From Agaricus subrufescens (Eukaryota > Basidiomycota > Agaricomycetes > Agaricales > Agaricaceae): a stretch of 64,000 bases of DNA. The stretch is from NCBI GenBank assembly GCA_029945375.1, contig CM057057.1, positions 3,782,001 through 3,846,000 on the forward strand. The letters run 5' to 3'. Positions 1 to 10,586 of the stretch are shown in pieces. The notes under the pieces were generated by a model, which saw only the letters and a program-made list of their open reading frames with translations, was not told the origin of the DNA and searched no databases. The position numbers and the translations under genes were made by a program. Position 1 is the first letter of the stretch, and every line of letters starts with the position of its first letter.

Positions 1-533
1 CACGTCAATGTCGGCGAATTGGTCAAGGAAAAAAAGTTGTATGAGGAATATGATGACGAGTGGCAATCCTATACTGTTGACGAGGACAAGGTTTGGCTCC
101 TAAACCAATATTGTGTCCCTCGTCGTCTCACAACTTCCTAGTTATTGGACGAACTGGAAGTCATCGTTGCGGATGGAGGTGTTATCCTCGACTGGCATAC
201 GTGTGAGATTTTTCCAGAGAGGTGGCCCGACCTTGTGGTCGTACTAAGATGCGACCACTCGATAGTCTGGGAGAGGCTAGAAAAAAGGTCGGTTTAAAGA
301 GGACCAATCTCCTCATTTTTATTCATCTTTCTCTTGACAGAGGATATTCTCTCAAAAAAATTCAGGAGAACAATGAAGCGGAAATCATGCAAGTTGTCCT
401 AGAGGAGGCGCGGTCTTCCTACCCTGCTGAAATCATCGTGGAATTACCAAGCGAAACAACAGAGGACCTAGAATCAAATGTCACCCGGATCGTGAGTTGG
501 ATAGAAGCATGGAAGAACGATCATCCAGAATGA
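1..533 (+). CDS. FAP7: Adenylate kinase isoenzyme 6 / FAP7 homologue (5' truncated by window edge)
   Basis: The window opens inside an exon. Exons are 1-90, 142-287 and 341-533; phases close across both introns and the gene ends in TGA. The product belongs to the AK6/FAP7/hCINAP family, small nuclear NTPases that act in late 18S rRNA processing and small-subunit assembly. Seen directly: HVNVGELVKEKKLYEEYDDE at the truncated start, the DGGVILDWHTCEIFPERW core, and the C-terminal segment with EAEIMQVVLEEA and a closing WIEAWKNDHPE. All align in order with the family. The P-loop would lie upstream of base 1 and is not visible. Family assignment is firm; activity is inferred. Confidence 0.9.
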
Positions 534-1583
534 ATCTACCGAGCTGTCAGAAGGTTAGCTGCAGAAAGAGGGCTCCTAAATACGAACATCCTCCCAGTGA
601 GATTAACGTTATTTAACTTAAGGTTGAAGCCTTGTCTTGTACACCTTCAAATTAATCTGTTTCACTTAATGTTCTACAGGAGTTGTAATTGTCACGAAAC
701 AGTCAACGGTGCGGATGTGCGGGGTGATAATAGCCGTTCCAGTCGACGTTTTGTGTGAAGATATTATTGACAGTGTGCATATGACCTTCAACGAGGGACG
801 GAACGAACACATCGATTAACATCTGTACTACTCGACATTACTTCCCCGGTTCTAGATTGTTGAAAGTGATCGATTGGATCTCACAGACAATTTTGATGAG
901 AACCCTATAACCACTTGGGTTCAGGAGCCAAAACAATTGTCCAGGAAGGGTAGTCTCACTCATGAAGCTGATGCAATCCCGTGATGGCTTTGCAATGCTT
1001 GTTCTGCAGAACTACGTGACGAGAGCCGGTTGATCAAGGGCCTGGGGACAGGCTCTGTGAACTACTTGCCACTCGAGAAATTTTTGCAATCACACATATG
1101 ACGAAAAGAGAATGCCATGAGTGAGACCTGACGTAGAAAGCTGTTCCATGCCTACGAGAACTAGGAAATTTGAAGGGGCCTATAGTGCATGGCGGTGTTA
1201 GGACCGGTATAGGTAGGCTGAGAAGTAGTTTGCCACATGAGAATCACAAGCTCGTTTATCTAATTCTGACCGTTTGATAAAAATTGATGCGAAAGAAACC
1301 ATCGAAAAAGATAGGACTCGGAGATGTTCTATTTGGCACTCACATGTATTGTGAGAAGTTGGTAGTAACCACCACGCGAGAGTTAGCCGTAGGGGGGCAG
1401 CATTCCAGGTTCCGGATGGGCCATGGTAGAATTGATATTCAACCCCAACTCTCCTGCCAAGCATTGATTGAAGAGACAGTATAGAGAAGTAACAGTTTAA
1501 GGAGTGCTATCAATAGTAATGCTAACCCACGTGATAACGAAAGGCAATGAGGGCTACCGCTGAACAGTATCCGAACAATACGT
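534..1583. other. Non-coding stretch between FAP7 and cyclin H
   Basis: About 1 kb without a supported gene. Short open frames exist on both strands, but none extends by plausible splicing or resembles a family I know. The last 100 bases must hold the cyclin H promoter or leader, including a CACGTGA site at 1528. Confidence 0.6.
1528..1534 (+). promoter_or_regulatory. E-box CACGTGA upstream of cyclin H
   Basis: CACGTGA lies about 50 bases before the cyclin H start codon. CACGTG is the core bound by bHLH factors such as Cbf1 and Pho4. The motif is seen; its use is inferred. Confidence 0.35.
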
Positions 1584-2804
1584 ATGGATTCCCGGCCCCA
1601 GGACTCGACCACGCCTATTGCAGAGGCCGCTCGGAAGGAACCATTGTATGACTCCAGTACCCAATTTCGCAATTGGCGCTTTTCTCCCGAAGGTCTCGCT
1701 CTGATACGAGCGAAACTCAACGATGCCGCTGTTGCTGCGATTAGACATACCTTCGAGGCTGACCAGGTAGCACTAATGCTCGTATCTAAATCATTCGCGT
1801 TGAACCTTCAGCTTTAGCCAGGGTCTTCTGCCAATGTTGCGTTCCTGAATGCCAATGAAGAGGTGTTACTTGTAAAACTCTACCTAACCAAGATACCCCA
1901 GCTATGCGCAATGTTTCGCTTTCCGGAGGAGGTAGAGGCTACTGCAGTGTCTTATCTGAAACGGTTCTATCTTAAAAATACGGTCATGGACTGGCACCCC
2001 AAAAATGTAATGTACGAATAGGCTCGGTCCTTCATCCTATTCAACGAGCTAAGTGCTTTTTGCTCCCAGGTTAACAGCGCTCTTTCTAGCGACGAAAACC
2101 ACCAACAATCCAATTTCATTAGAAGCATATACATCACATATTCCGAAGACGGCTTCTTCGGATGTCCTTGACCTCGAGTTTCTGGTGGCGCAAAGTCTGA
2201 ATTTTGAATTTGTAGTCTGGCATGCTCACCGTGCCCTCTGGGGCATCTGGTTAGATCTACAGGTCAGTGTTCTCTATAATCCACGTTTACTTAATTTACG
2301 CTACTCAAGAGTCTCCCAGATGTGCCCACCAATCTTTCACCCTCCGTCTATGACGCAGCACTCAATCACGTTCGTGCCTCCCGGCTGACAGACGCAGAAC
2401 TCATCTTTTCACCTTCACAAATTGCACTGGCTGCATTTTCCATGGCCGCTCCTGAATTAGCTTTGAAATGGGTCCAGTCAAAGTTTTCAGGAGGCGATTC
2501 ACAAGGTTTATCGCTTGATGCAATATCCCCGGTCTTGGAATGTATCCGGTCAGCTATTCTTCAAGATGGGCATGCCCCCGAGGTCGATGCTGTACGAGAA
2601 GTTGATCGTCGATTGAAATTGTGCAAGAATCCAGAGAAGGTAGCTGGTACTAAGGCATTCTTAGCCAAGCAAGTCGAAGAAGAAAGAAAAGCGGAAGAAA
2701 AAAGGATCAAGAAGGTATCTGATGCACAGAAAGGGGAGAGCGATCCATTTGGAGAAACGATCCAGAGTACAAGTTTAGTTGATTACGGGGACGACGATGA
2801 CTAG
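1584..2804 (+). CDS. CCL1: Cyclin H homologue (TFIIH CDK-activating kinase subunit)
   Basis: Exons 1584-1766, 1818-2011, 2070-2262 and 2310-2804 give about 354 residues. Cyclin H partners the CDK7/Kin28 kinase in TFIIH, which phosphorylates the RNA polymerase II C-terminal domain. Seen: an N-terminal segment with FRNWRFSPEGLALIRAKLN, then the first cyclin box with YLKRFYLKNTVMDWHPKNVM and LTALFLATKTTNN, then EFLVAQSLNFEF, and a second box with SPSQIALAAFSMA. Order and spacing match cyclin H rather than mitotic cyclins. The tail is Lys/Glu-rich and ends in an acidic run. Exon 4 begins after an AAG acceptor, and the join is set by the family sequence and phase. Confidence 0.92.
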
Positions 2805-3339
2805 TAGAATCTTACAGTAATAATTATAAGTGTTTCCATACTCGATTTCAGAATTATACAAGAGTTCCGGAAAGGATATATACGTGGACTACACCCTCCG
2901 CAAGGTCGATGGAATTTATTTAGGCCACTTATTGACCTCCCCGGCATGGTGAATGAACCGGGAAGGCTTCGAAAGGGCCTATCAATCATTCAATACAACT
3001 GTGATAAGGTATATTTACATTCAATGCTTAGCTCTGTTCCTAAAAATCATCGGAGGAAAAGATAAGGGTATAGCCCACATTTTATGCACCTTGCTATGAG
3101 CCAGAATAATGTGGCAGGTACAGTATGGATTCAAACACTTGGAGAGTACAACGGTTTGAGCTGACGCAGGAACCCGGAGACCATGTGTGAGAGGTCGACG
3201 GCTTCAGGTCAATGCACGCTTGAACATGTAGCCGGGAAGCAAAAAATCTACCAAGATTACCTGTCATGTATGGAACATTACGGGTGCTGATATACAGTGG
3301 TGCCTACGGGAGGAAGGCTTTCAAAAACCTAGAACAGAG
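2805..3339. other. Non-coding stretch between convergent 3' ends
   Basis: This lies between the cyclin H stop and the DUF1764 stop on the other strand. I see no supported coding or RNA gene; it should hold the two 3' UTRs. Confidence 0.6.
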
Positions 3340-3889
3340 TCAGTATTTGCCCGTATGAGAACATGACCACCCACAGCATTCACAGTCAAATGGACATAAA
3401 GGTGTATCTGAACCGATCGAGTCAAAGTCAGGTCCGGTAACGTGGAATTTATTCCTCGTTTACTCACCCCCTCCTTTATCATTTAAACCAAGTTCATCCG
3501 CTTTATATACATTCCAGCCCTCTTCGGTTTTGCGTCCTGGGCAATTTGTAAGTGTTCTCTTTTTTTCGGTGAAGATGCAGGTACGCCTTACGCGGTCCGG
3601 TGCCCCTGGAATCCTTGAAAAGTTCCTCTTCTTCGGTTGCCTTCTTTCGTTTTGAGGGGACGTTGGATTCGGAATCTTTTCGACGTCGTTTTGGGATATG
3701 AGATACTGCTGATGGATCTGCGATTGTTTCGGGAACAGGCTGTGAATGGGGGGCCTCATCCGCAGGGGCCGGTGTCACGTCTTGTTTCTTGGACTTGGAC
3801 TTAGTCTTTTTCTTTTTTTTCGGGGGAAGAGGGTGTGCCGGAGCGTCGATCTTGCCTTTAGTGGCGAAAATATCATCGATTTCCGACAT
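3340..3889 (-). CDS. DUF1764 family protein
   Basis: Exons on the minus strand are 3592-3889, 3468-3536 and 3340-3407, about 144 residues. It starts MSEIDDIFATKGK, followed by a very basic Lys-rich tract, KRRRK clusters, and the conserved core FKDSRGTG...RRKTEEGWNVYKADELGL. The last exon encodes DTPLCPFDCECCGWSCSHTG, the cysteine-rich C-terminus typical of DUF1764 proteins. That tail appears only after splicing; reading through the second intron would end the protein early. The family is conserved in eukaryotes and its function is not established to my knowledge. Basic clusters suggest a nuclear or nucleolar location (inference). It is divergent from SWI1. Confidence 0.85.
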
Positions 3890-4294
3890 GATGCATAGCG
3901 TTCGAACTTCGCTGCCCAGAAAAATTTAATTGACATTATGTCAGAAGCACGTGCCGTGGCAGCTCCAGTGGCTCCCGGACGAACATCGGGAGTAGGAGCA
4001 GGAACAGAGGCAGAGGTGTCGAGTTGGTGGTCTGGAGGCTGCTGTGGGCGGCGAACAAAAAAAAATTGAAATTGACCTATTTCCTGAAGTCCAAGGCTCC
4101 GGGGCCCGTGCTGCGTGTGGAACGTCCTGATTGGGTTCCGTTCTCGTCTGCTCTCCGTTAAACCTCTATTTTACGCGGGCAACGATGCTGTGGGTCTTCC
4201 CTACTTTATCCTCCTGTCTTTGCCTCATCTCCGGGATTCTAGGCCACAGAATGTGCAACAGTTGCGCCCTCAAGTTCAGCACCAGCAACCCAAC
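3890..4294. promoter_or_regulatory. Divergent promoter/leader between DUF1764 and SWI1
   Basis: About 400 bases separate the DUF1764 start from the first recognisable SWI1 methionine. A CACGTG core sits at 3948-3953. A likely splice acceptor (ttctag near 4243) is followed by an in-frame Gln-rich stretch leading into the SWI1 frame, so an unrecognised upstream SWI1 exon may lie here. Confidence 0.45.
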
Positions 4295-7150
4295 ATGAGT
4301 CTTACTGGCATATCGTCAGGAAGCACAATGGATCACTCGCCATTCTTCAACAACCTCGATCCATCCCAAGCAAAACAAATGGCCGCCCTTACCGCCGCCA
4401 ACAATGTTCGAATGGCTACGAACAGCCGCCCACCCTCTTCCATGCCGACTGGTAACGGAGCAAGTTCGGGGCCATATCTCGGGGGAATTGCGCCTGCAGG
4501 TTATTCAAGTGCAAAAAACGACCTTTTACCTGCTGCAAATGGACATGCGAATTTTCAATTACCGAACAATCATGGCATTTCACAAACGCCAAACTCGGCT
4601 GTCAACACATCTTTCCTCGATCCTCCCATGTCACAGCCTTCCGCCCAGGCTGCATCCCTCAAACAGCGCCAGCAACAATTCCTCAATGGCCTTGCCAATG
4701 TCATGGCGAGGCGGAACACTCCGCTCCCTCCGTCTCTGACTGGCATCCCCTCTCCCAATTATGACCCCAATACCTCACCATGGTCCTACATCGAACCTTC
4801 AAACGAGGTGGGGTCCTTCCGCCTTGCGGGACAGGACGTCAGCCTCTTCAAGCTCTGGGGCCTGGTCATGCAGCACGGAGGCGCTCAGGCGGTACGTGGT
4901 ATCTTGTTGGCTTCATCAGCTCCCCTTAACTCGTCTCTCAGCTCAAGCACAACAACGGGTGGTTCACAATAGCCAACGAGTTCAACCTGCCGGAAGAGTT
5001 TCCTCAAGTGCAGGTTAACGGATCTGCGTCTGTTGCCACCATGTTGGAGCAGATGTATACTGGCATTCTATTCCCGTTTGAGGATATCTACAAGAAGAAT
5101 GTACAAGAGCAACAACGAAAGGCTCAATTGGCTTCGAGGCAAATTTCCATGGGGCAGCCAGGACAGATACGTACAATGCCTACGAGCGGAACGCAACAAG
5201 TCCCCAACCAAATTCAGCGTGTTCCTGTTGGCGCGATGGGTATGATGGGTCAACCAGTGCAGAATGTGAATGGTGCTCATCACCCAGCAGTTCACACTCC
5301 CCAGACACCCCATCAGAGGCCGACTCTCAATGCTCAAGTCTCACAACACAATCTGGCCTCGCAAACTGGACTAGCATCAGGTTCCGAAAATAATCTCTTG
5401 GATGGCGATATCCAAGGCATCAAGCGGAAACTCGATGCGGACGATCCAGACGGCAAACGCGTTAGGCAGAAGACAGGTATGTTCTTCCCGAATTCCCGCG
5501 ATTGAGTTCAAGTGACTTAGTTCTTCCGGTTAGACCCCTTGGAAACTCCTGTGAGTCGTGTTCTTTTCCCAAGAAGATTGCCTTTAACCCGAGCCTCAGA
5601 CTGGTGGAGATGGATCCACTTCGTACAATCAAAATTCTGGACTGACAAGAACGCGCCAGCCTCTCCGGCGCAAGATCGAATATGTCCCCTGGGCACGCGA
5701 GTTGGATACGCACGGTGGCCGAAATCTTCGGATGATAGAGCATGAATGGAATACCATTTCCCATCGACGACCTCTCCGCGACATCAATAGCTGGGGTAAC
5801 GTTGACATTGAGGGTCTTCGGATGTCCATTCGTTCGAAACTCCCGACCGAGTTGTCATATGCTTTAACAACTATCACCATCCTTTCAACGATGCGCAGCC
5901 AAAGTCCGGGCTCCGGTTTTCCTATCTTTCAATGTCCTGACCTCTTCGACGATTTGCTTGACCTTCTGGAAGAGGAAGCCCTCGGAGAAGTAACAGATGA
6001 TATTTCAGAAGATACAGTAGAAGTGACTCCCATCATCACACACCGCAATATTCTCAATGCCATCAACGATGAAGGTCTTAAGCCATTCGCTGCATTAGAG
6101 AGTCATCAAGGGAGCAAGAAGCCTACTTCCGGCTTTATCCCGCGGCCGGCGGATACTGTCCTCGCTATCATCAATATTCTGCGGAATTTGTCCGTCGTCT
6201 CTGACAACTGGCAATTTCTATCACACCACGACAAGATGCTTGACGTAATGCTACGGCTATGCATGGTCCGTCAGGTCGACGGCTCGCTCGCCCCGGCATC
6301 ACAAAACCTATCTTTGTCAGATTTGGTTACGATTCGGAAAGATACCCTTTACACCCTCATCAATCTTGCCGGCTTACTCAATTTCGGGTCAGCGCATTCA
6401 CAATCACAACCAATCACTCGGATATCGAAGCGAATGTTCGAGCTTGTGGCGTCATATCTTGTTGATTCCACTGAAGCTGTGTCGCCATTCTCATCGATCC
6501 AAGTCGTAGGACAGCCCCTGAATGCGCCTCCGAAACCGTCAGCCCTCGTCGATGTTTCTCTGGAAATTTTCACTCGCTTTAGCCTCTCGGATGCGAACCG
6601 TCAAGCACTGGCTCAAACGATTCCAAAACTGCACATATGGCAGCTATTCGAAGCACTGATACACCGACTACCGATTACAGACTTGGATTTCCAGCTATTC
6701 GGCCGCGAAGCGTGGTTGAGCTATTTGGAGAAGATGGTCATGTCATTATATTCCCTCTCCTTCCTGGCACCTCCATCCCTCAAGCAACGCTTGAAATCTG
6801 ATCGCAAACTTGGATTCAAAACTGTCATGTTCCGACTTGTGCAAAAATTCCTGACTCATCCAAACCCTGAGTTCCGGATGCTTTTCTTCCTTTGCTCCCG
6901 TAGAGCGATTGAGGCGATGAAAGTTCTTGATGATGAGGGAGATCTTTTTGATACTCCCGAAACGACAACAGCCACACTATCCTTTGGTATGGGCTTTGCG
7001 GACTCGAGTGAAAACGTAATGGAAAGTGGGACTGGGATGTTAGTTGGTCAGCGGGATGCTACCTGGGATATCTTGATGACGAGGGAGGTATTGGGAGATG
7101 AGAGTATGTTCAAAGAACTGGAGAGTCTTGCGAGAGTGGAGTGTCAGTAA
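4295..7150 (+). CDS. SWI1: SWI1-like ARID protein, SWI/SNF complex subunit
   Basis: Exons 4295-4891, 4942-5476, 5534-5550 and 5600-7150 give about 899 residues from the chosen Met (MSLTGISSG). SWI1 is the ARID-bearing DNA-binding subunit of SWI/SNF chromatin remodellers. The N-terminus is low complexity (Asn, Gln, Pro, Ser). The ARID domain spans about residues 122-235, from RQQQFLNGLANVMARRNTPL through LFKLWGLVMQHGGAQA, LKHNNGWFTIANEFNLPEEF and MLEQMYTGILFPFEDIYKKN; intron 1 splits it. The C-terminal 500 residues form a helical repeat region typical of fungal Swi1, including RNLSVVSDNWQFLSHHDKML. Exon 3 is only 17 bases. The open frame continues upstream of 4295 with a Gln-rich run, so the true start may be in an earlier exon. 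Confidence 0.88.
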
Positions 7151-7303
7151 TCTAGTTTCCATGGGGTGCGATCAATCAATTGTTGGCTAAGCTGTTTTAA
7201 GTTTGTAGTTCTAATTATATAAGTTCTTGCGTTGGTGCCGCAATGCCATGAAAATCTGAGCCCGTATTGCGTTGCCTCCATCTCTCATCTATCACGACGC
7301 TTC

Positions 7304-9382
7304 ATGGCTGATTCACATCCACCTCCCACCTATTCACAGGAGGACTCTGTCACCTTAGCTTCAGTACACTCTCAAAGTGATGCCAGTATACCTTATGGGC
7401 CAGAAATCCTCATCTCGCCCACTGTTGACGCCCTTAATTTCCAAAGTGGTTATCTAGGAGCAGAAGGAGAACGAGCGGCTATCGAAGGAGAAGTACAAAT
7501 CAAAGGAATCGAGCAGGATAAATGGTCCAAGTTGCAAGTCCCCCCCTCTTTTTCGAGACTATCCGTCAGGCATGCTAACATCACAACCCTCAGAACCATA
7601 TCACTTCGAACCTTCGAATCCGCCTATGATCAAGAAATTGAACTCAACTCGAAGGAGATTGTTTTACAGACGAGAAGAGCTGGCGATTCGCTTTCACCAA
7701 CATCTTCTTTCTCAATCCCCCTTCCTCCGGATACACCACAATCGATTCAGACTCCCCATTCATCGGTGGCGCATACTCTAACCGCGGCCTTGCATCCTGT
7801 TAGCGATCTAGAGCCGATAATTTCTAGGAGCATTACCGTCTACACGCGACGGTACACTTCCCATTCGTACACCCTCCACACTTCTCCAGAGACACATGTT
7901 GTCACTGATCCCACTCGTGTAGAGGTGCAATTACCTCGTTCTTCATTCAAGGTAGGGGAACCCGTACCTATCTATCTTACGATCCCGCCGCCGCCAAAAG
8001 AGATTGTTGTCGATAGGGGTCTCAGGTTAAGGAACACGCGGGCTGAAATAATCCGGGTTATCGAGGTGAAACGCAAAGCTACAGATGCAATTGATTATGC
8101 ATCCAATGCACAAGCCCTTCAGGATACTAGTTCGAGTGAAGAATGCATCGGAACATCAAATGCCAGCGTCAATAGCCGTGGTATGGGCCTTGTAGGACAC
8201 GCGCCATCTGCAAAGGCGCCCCAATCACCGTCGTCTTCCACATTGCATAAACAAGTGATTGCGCGTACTGGTGCTTCATGCCGTTTCCATTCATCTCGGC
8301 CAATCCGATTTAGATTCATTCTTCACCCACCTTCGACATTGTGGTCGCCCTCTTTGACTCAGAGCAGTCTCCCAGGAAATGATTTTGCGGAGGCTGGATG
8401 TGACGCCGACACGGCGTCAATATCGCAGAACACGCTCCTCCATTCTGTCGCCTTTTATCTGTATGTGTATATATCTTTTCTAGATACGAAGCAGCAATCG
8501 GAGCGCACATCTACCCTGAGGATTCCGATTACAATCCTCCCGCCCCCTGCTCGTCTACCTCAGATTTCCCGCACTCTCGATGAAGCATACTCCAAAAAAC
8601 ACGACCGGCCCCCGGCCAAGACAAACCGGTACGATGAAGTTGAGAGGGCAGCACCTCACTATTCCGAGGGAGAAGCGGGCCCTAGCATGGTGTCTAGTGG
8701 TGCGCCGCCGCCCTTTGAAGAAAGGGACGCACCACCCCCGTTCTCCAGCTCTGCGATGGAAGCTTCGACATCGACGCACCTACCGACATTCTTGGAATCA
8801 GAGCGAGAAATACTCCTACCTGATTCTTCGTTAGCCCCACTGGAGCATACATCATCGCTATCTTTTGATATCGAAGGAGAAGGGCGTCTGTTTGGCTTTC
8901 ATCTTGATGATCAATTCGATGGACATGCGGAGGATATGCAGAGAGTGATGACGCCGCCTCCCTCGATGGAGATGGCGGCTGGGGATACGGATTTGACTGT
9001 ACTGACGGAATTACGAGAACCGTCTCAGGCTATTGAGGCGCTGACGCTTGTTTTGGATCAACATGAAGAGGCGATGGCTACCGAAGAGCATCCCCCACCC
9101 CCACCGCCAGCTATGGATGATCCGTCAGATCCGCCACCGTCAATTGATGATTCTACTTTCAGGCGACCTGACGACTTGGAGAGAAGATCACCTTCCCATT
9201 CTCCTCCAAGTATTCATAGTTACCACGAAGAAGCGCCTCCATTGGCTTCACCACCTGGACTTGCAACTGGTGCTAATAGCCAGAGGGCAACACCTGGTCA
9301 TGCTCCTCCGCCGTATCTCAACACGGAAGTGCACCATGATCAAGAACACGTGAATAGACCACCTCCTTACTACATGGACTGA
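7304..9382 (+). CDS. Arrestin-like protein with PPxY motifs
   Basis: The frame is open from upstream; I chose MADSHPPPTY at 7304. Length is about 692 residues, or 671 if 7531-7593 is an intron. The first 420 residues look like an alpha-arrestin fold: GEVQIKGIEQDKW, ISLRTFESAYDQEIEL, then VEVQLPRSSFKVGEPVPIYL and a closing strand TLRIPITILPPP. The C-terminal third is Pro-, Ser- and acid-rich. PPxY motifs are present as PPPTY at the N-terminus and twice as PPPY near the C-terminus. In yeast ART adaptors, PPxY recruits the WW domains of the Rsp5 ubiquitin ligase to plasma-membrane transporters, so a similar role is inferred. The arrestin call is by pattern and moderately sure. Confidence 0.65.
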   Translation: MADSHPPPTYSQEDSVTLASVHSQSDASIPYGPEILISPTVDALNFQSGYLGAEGERAAIEGEVQIKGIEQDKWSKLQVPPSFSRLSVRHANITTLRTISLRTFESAYDQEIELNSKEIVLQTRRAGDSLSPTSSFSIPLPPDTPQSIQTPHSSVAHTLTAALHPVSDLEPIISRSITVYTRRYTSHSYTLHTSPETHVVTDPTRVEVQLPRSSFKVGEPVPIYLTIPPPPKEIVVDRGLRLRNTRAEIIRVIEVKRKATDAIDYASNAQALQDTSSSEECIGTSNASVNSRGMGLVGHAPSAKAPQSPSSSTLHKQVIARTGASCRFHSSRPIRFRFILHPPSTLWSPSLTQSSLPGNDFAEAGCDADTASISQNTLLHSVAFYLYVYISFLDTKQQSERTSTLRIPITILPPPARLPQISRTLDEAYSKKHDRPPAKTNRYDEVERAAPHYSEGEAGPSMVSSGAPPPFEERDAPPPFSSSAMEASTSTHLPTFLESEREILLPDSSLAPLEHTSSLSFDIEGEGRLFGFHLDDQFDGHAEDMQRVMTPPPSMEMAAGDTDLTVLTELREPSQAIEALTLVLDQHEEAMATEEHPPPPPPAMDDPSDPPPSIDDSTFRRPDDLERRSPSHSPPSIHSYHEEAPPLASPPGLATGANSQRATPGHAPPPYLNTEVHHDQEHVNRPPPYYMD

Positions 9383-9515
9383 TAGGTTTTTTTTGTTTTT
9401 CTATATGAATATATTTGAGGGAATATTACAAGTATCGTTATAGAAAAGGTGTTAGAGAAGCAGGTGGAAAAAAAGTGATCATCGTATGGTCATCAAAGAG
9501 AGCAGAGCAAGATCT

Positions 9516-10515
9516 TCAGCAGTTGCAAGCATCCTTCGCCTTTGGTTGGTCGTCCTGTAAGTTGACATTATCCTCCCTTGCATTGCTATTACGACCGCTG
9601 GCTCCTGGACGGTTAGAGTTGTTACGAGAAGCGGCCAGGATGTGTTCAATTGGGATCTTTTTAGCTGCATCAAGGATAACTAGCATTAGGAGGGAGACCA
9701 AACAGACTAACAATCTAAACTGACCTATCTCCGTGAAAATTTCGACGATACCCTCGCCAGTCTTTGCACTCGTCTCGAAGAACAACAAACCAGCCTCCTG
9801 AGCATACGCATGAGCCTCTTCCCTTGGCACCTGCCGCAGGCTTTCGGGCTCGCCGGGGGAGCTGGGAGTCTCTCCAGGTGTGGCTGTGGCATCATCGGCT
9901 TCATCTTCAGAGTCAGGAGATGAGGAGGAGCTGGAAGAGGCGGAGGGTTGGACGAGGTCGACTTTGTTGCCGGCGAGGGCGATGACGATGTTGGGGTTAG
10001 CTTGCCGTTGTAATTCCTTGACCCAAGACTTGGCTTTCTCCAGACTGGTGGACTTGGTGACATCGTAGACTACTACGGCCGCCTGCGCATTGCGGTAGTA
10101 CATGGGCTGGTAACCGGGAGTTGAGAAAATGTGTTGCGAGGCACAGGGATGCTAAAGGGACATACTGCAAGTGAATGGAAGCGCTCCTGTCCTGCGGTAT
10201 CCCATATTTCATAGCGTAGAATGCGATCCTCGAGGCGGCATTTCTGGGTCAAGAAAGCGGCACCGATTGTCGGTTCCTTGTTGGGCTGGAACTCGTTGGA
10301 CACCTGGGAGAGGTCGAGGTAAAGAAGGGAAAAAGGGAGGAAGAAGGCGGCAGGGACATACGAAACGGAGGACGATAGAGGATTTGCCGACTGCGGCTTC
10401 ACCTGCGGGGAGAAGATGTAGGAGAGGGTCGGCGGTGGTGAGGGGACGACGTACCTAGGAGAACGAGCTTGACCTGGACAGACTTGTCCTGGGCGCCGGA
10501 TGCAGAATCGGACAT
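9516..10515 (-). CDS. RAB5: Rab5-type small GTPase with an insertion in the G domain
   Basis: Minus-strand exons 10455-10515, 10362-10402, 10166-10303, 9725-10106 and 9516-9664 give 256 residues. Rab5/Ypt5/Vps21 GTPases control early endosome fusion. Seen: P-loop GEAAVGKSS, effector region [35 protein letters not shown], and ETSAK. The C-terminus is DACNC, with two cysteines for prenylation. Between NKVD and ETSAK lies an extra Ser/Asp/Glu/Pro-rich stretch of about 45 residues with a run of eight serines, which makes the protein longer than the usual 210-220. It is head-to-head with the acyl-CoA ligase. Confidence 0.93.
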
Positions 10516-10586
10516 GAGGGTGGAAGGGGTGGAGGGGCGGAGTGACTGCCCGCCGTTTGGCCTCTGTTTGGCTCTGTGTTGCCCTC
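10516..10586. promoter_or_regulatory. Short bidirectional promoter, Rab5 / acyl-CoA ligase
   Basis: Only 71 bases separate the two divergent start codons as modelled, so promoter elements must overlap the leaders or coding DNA. No TATA box is evident. Confidence 0.5.
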
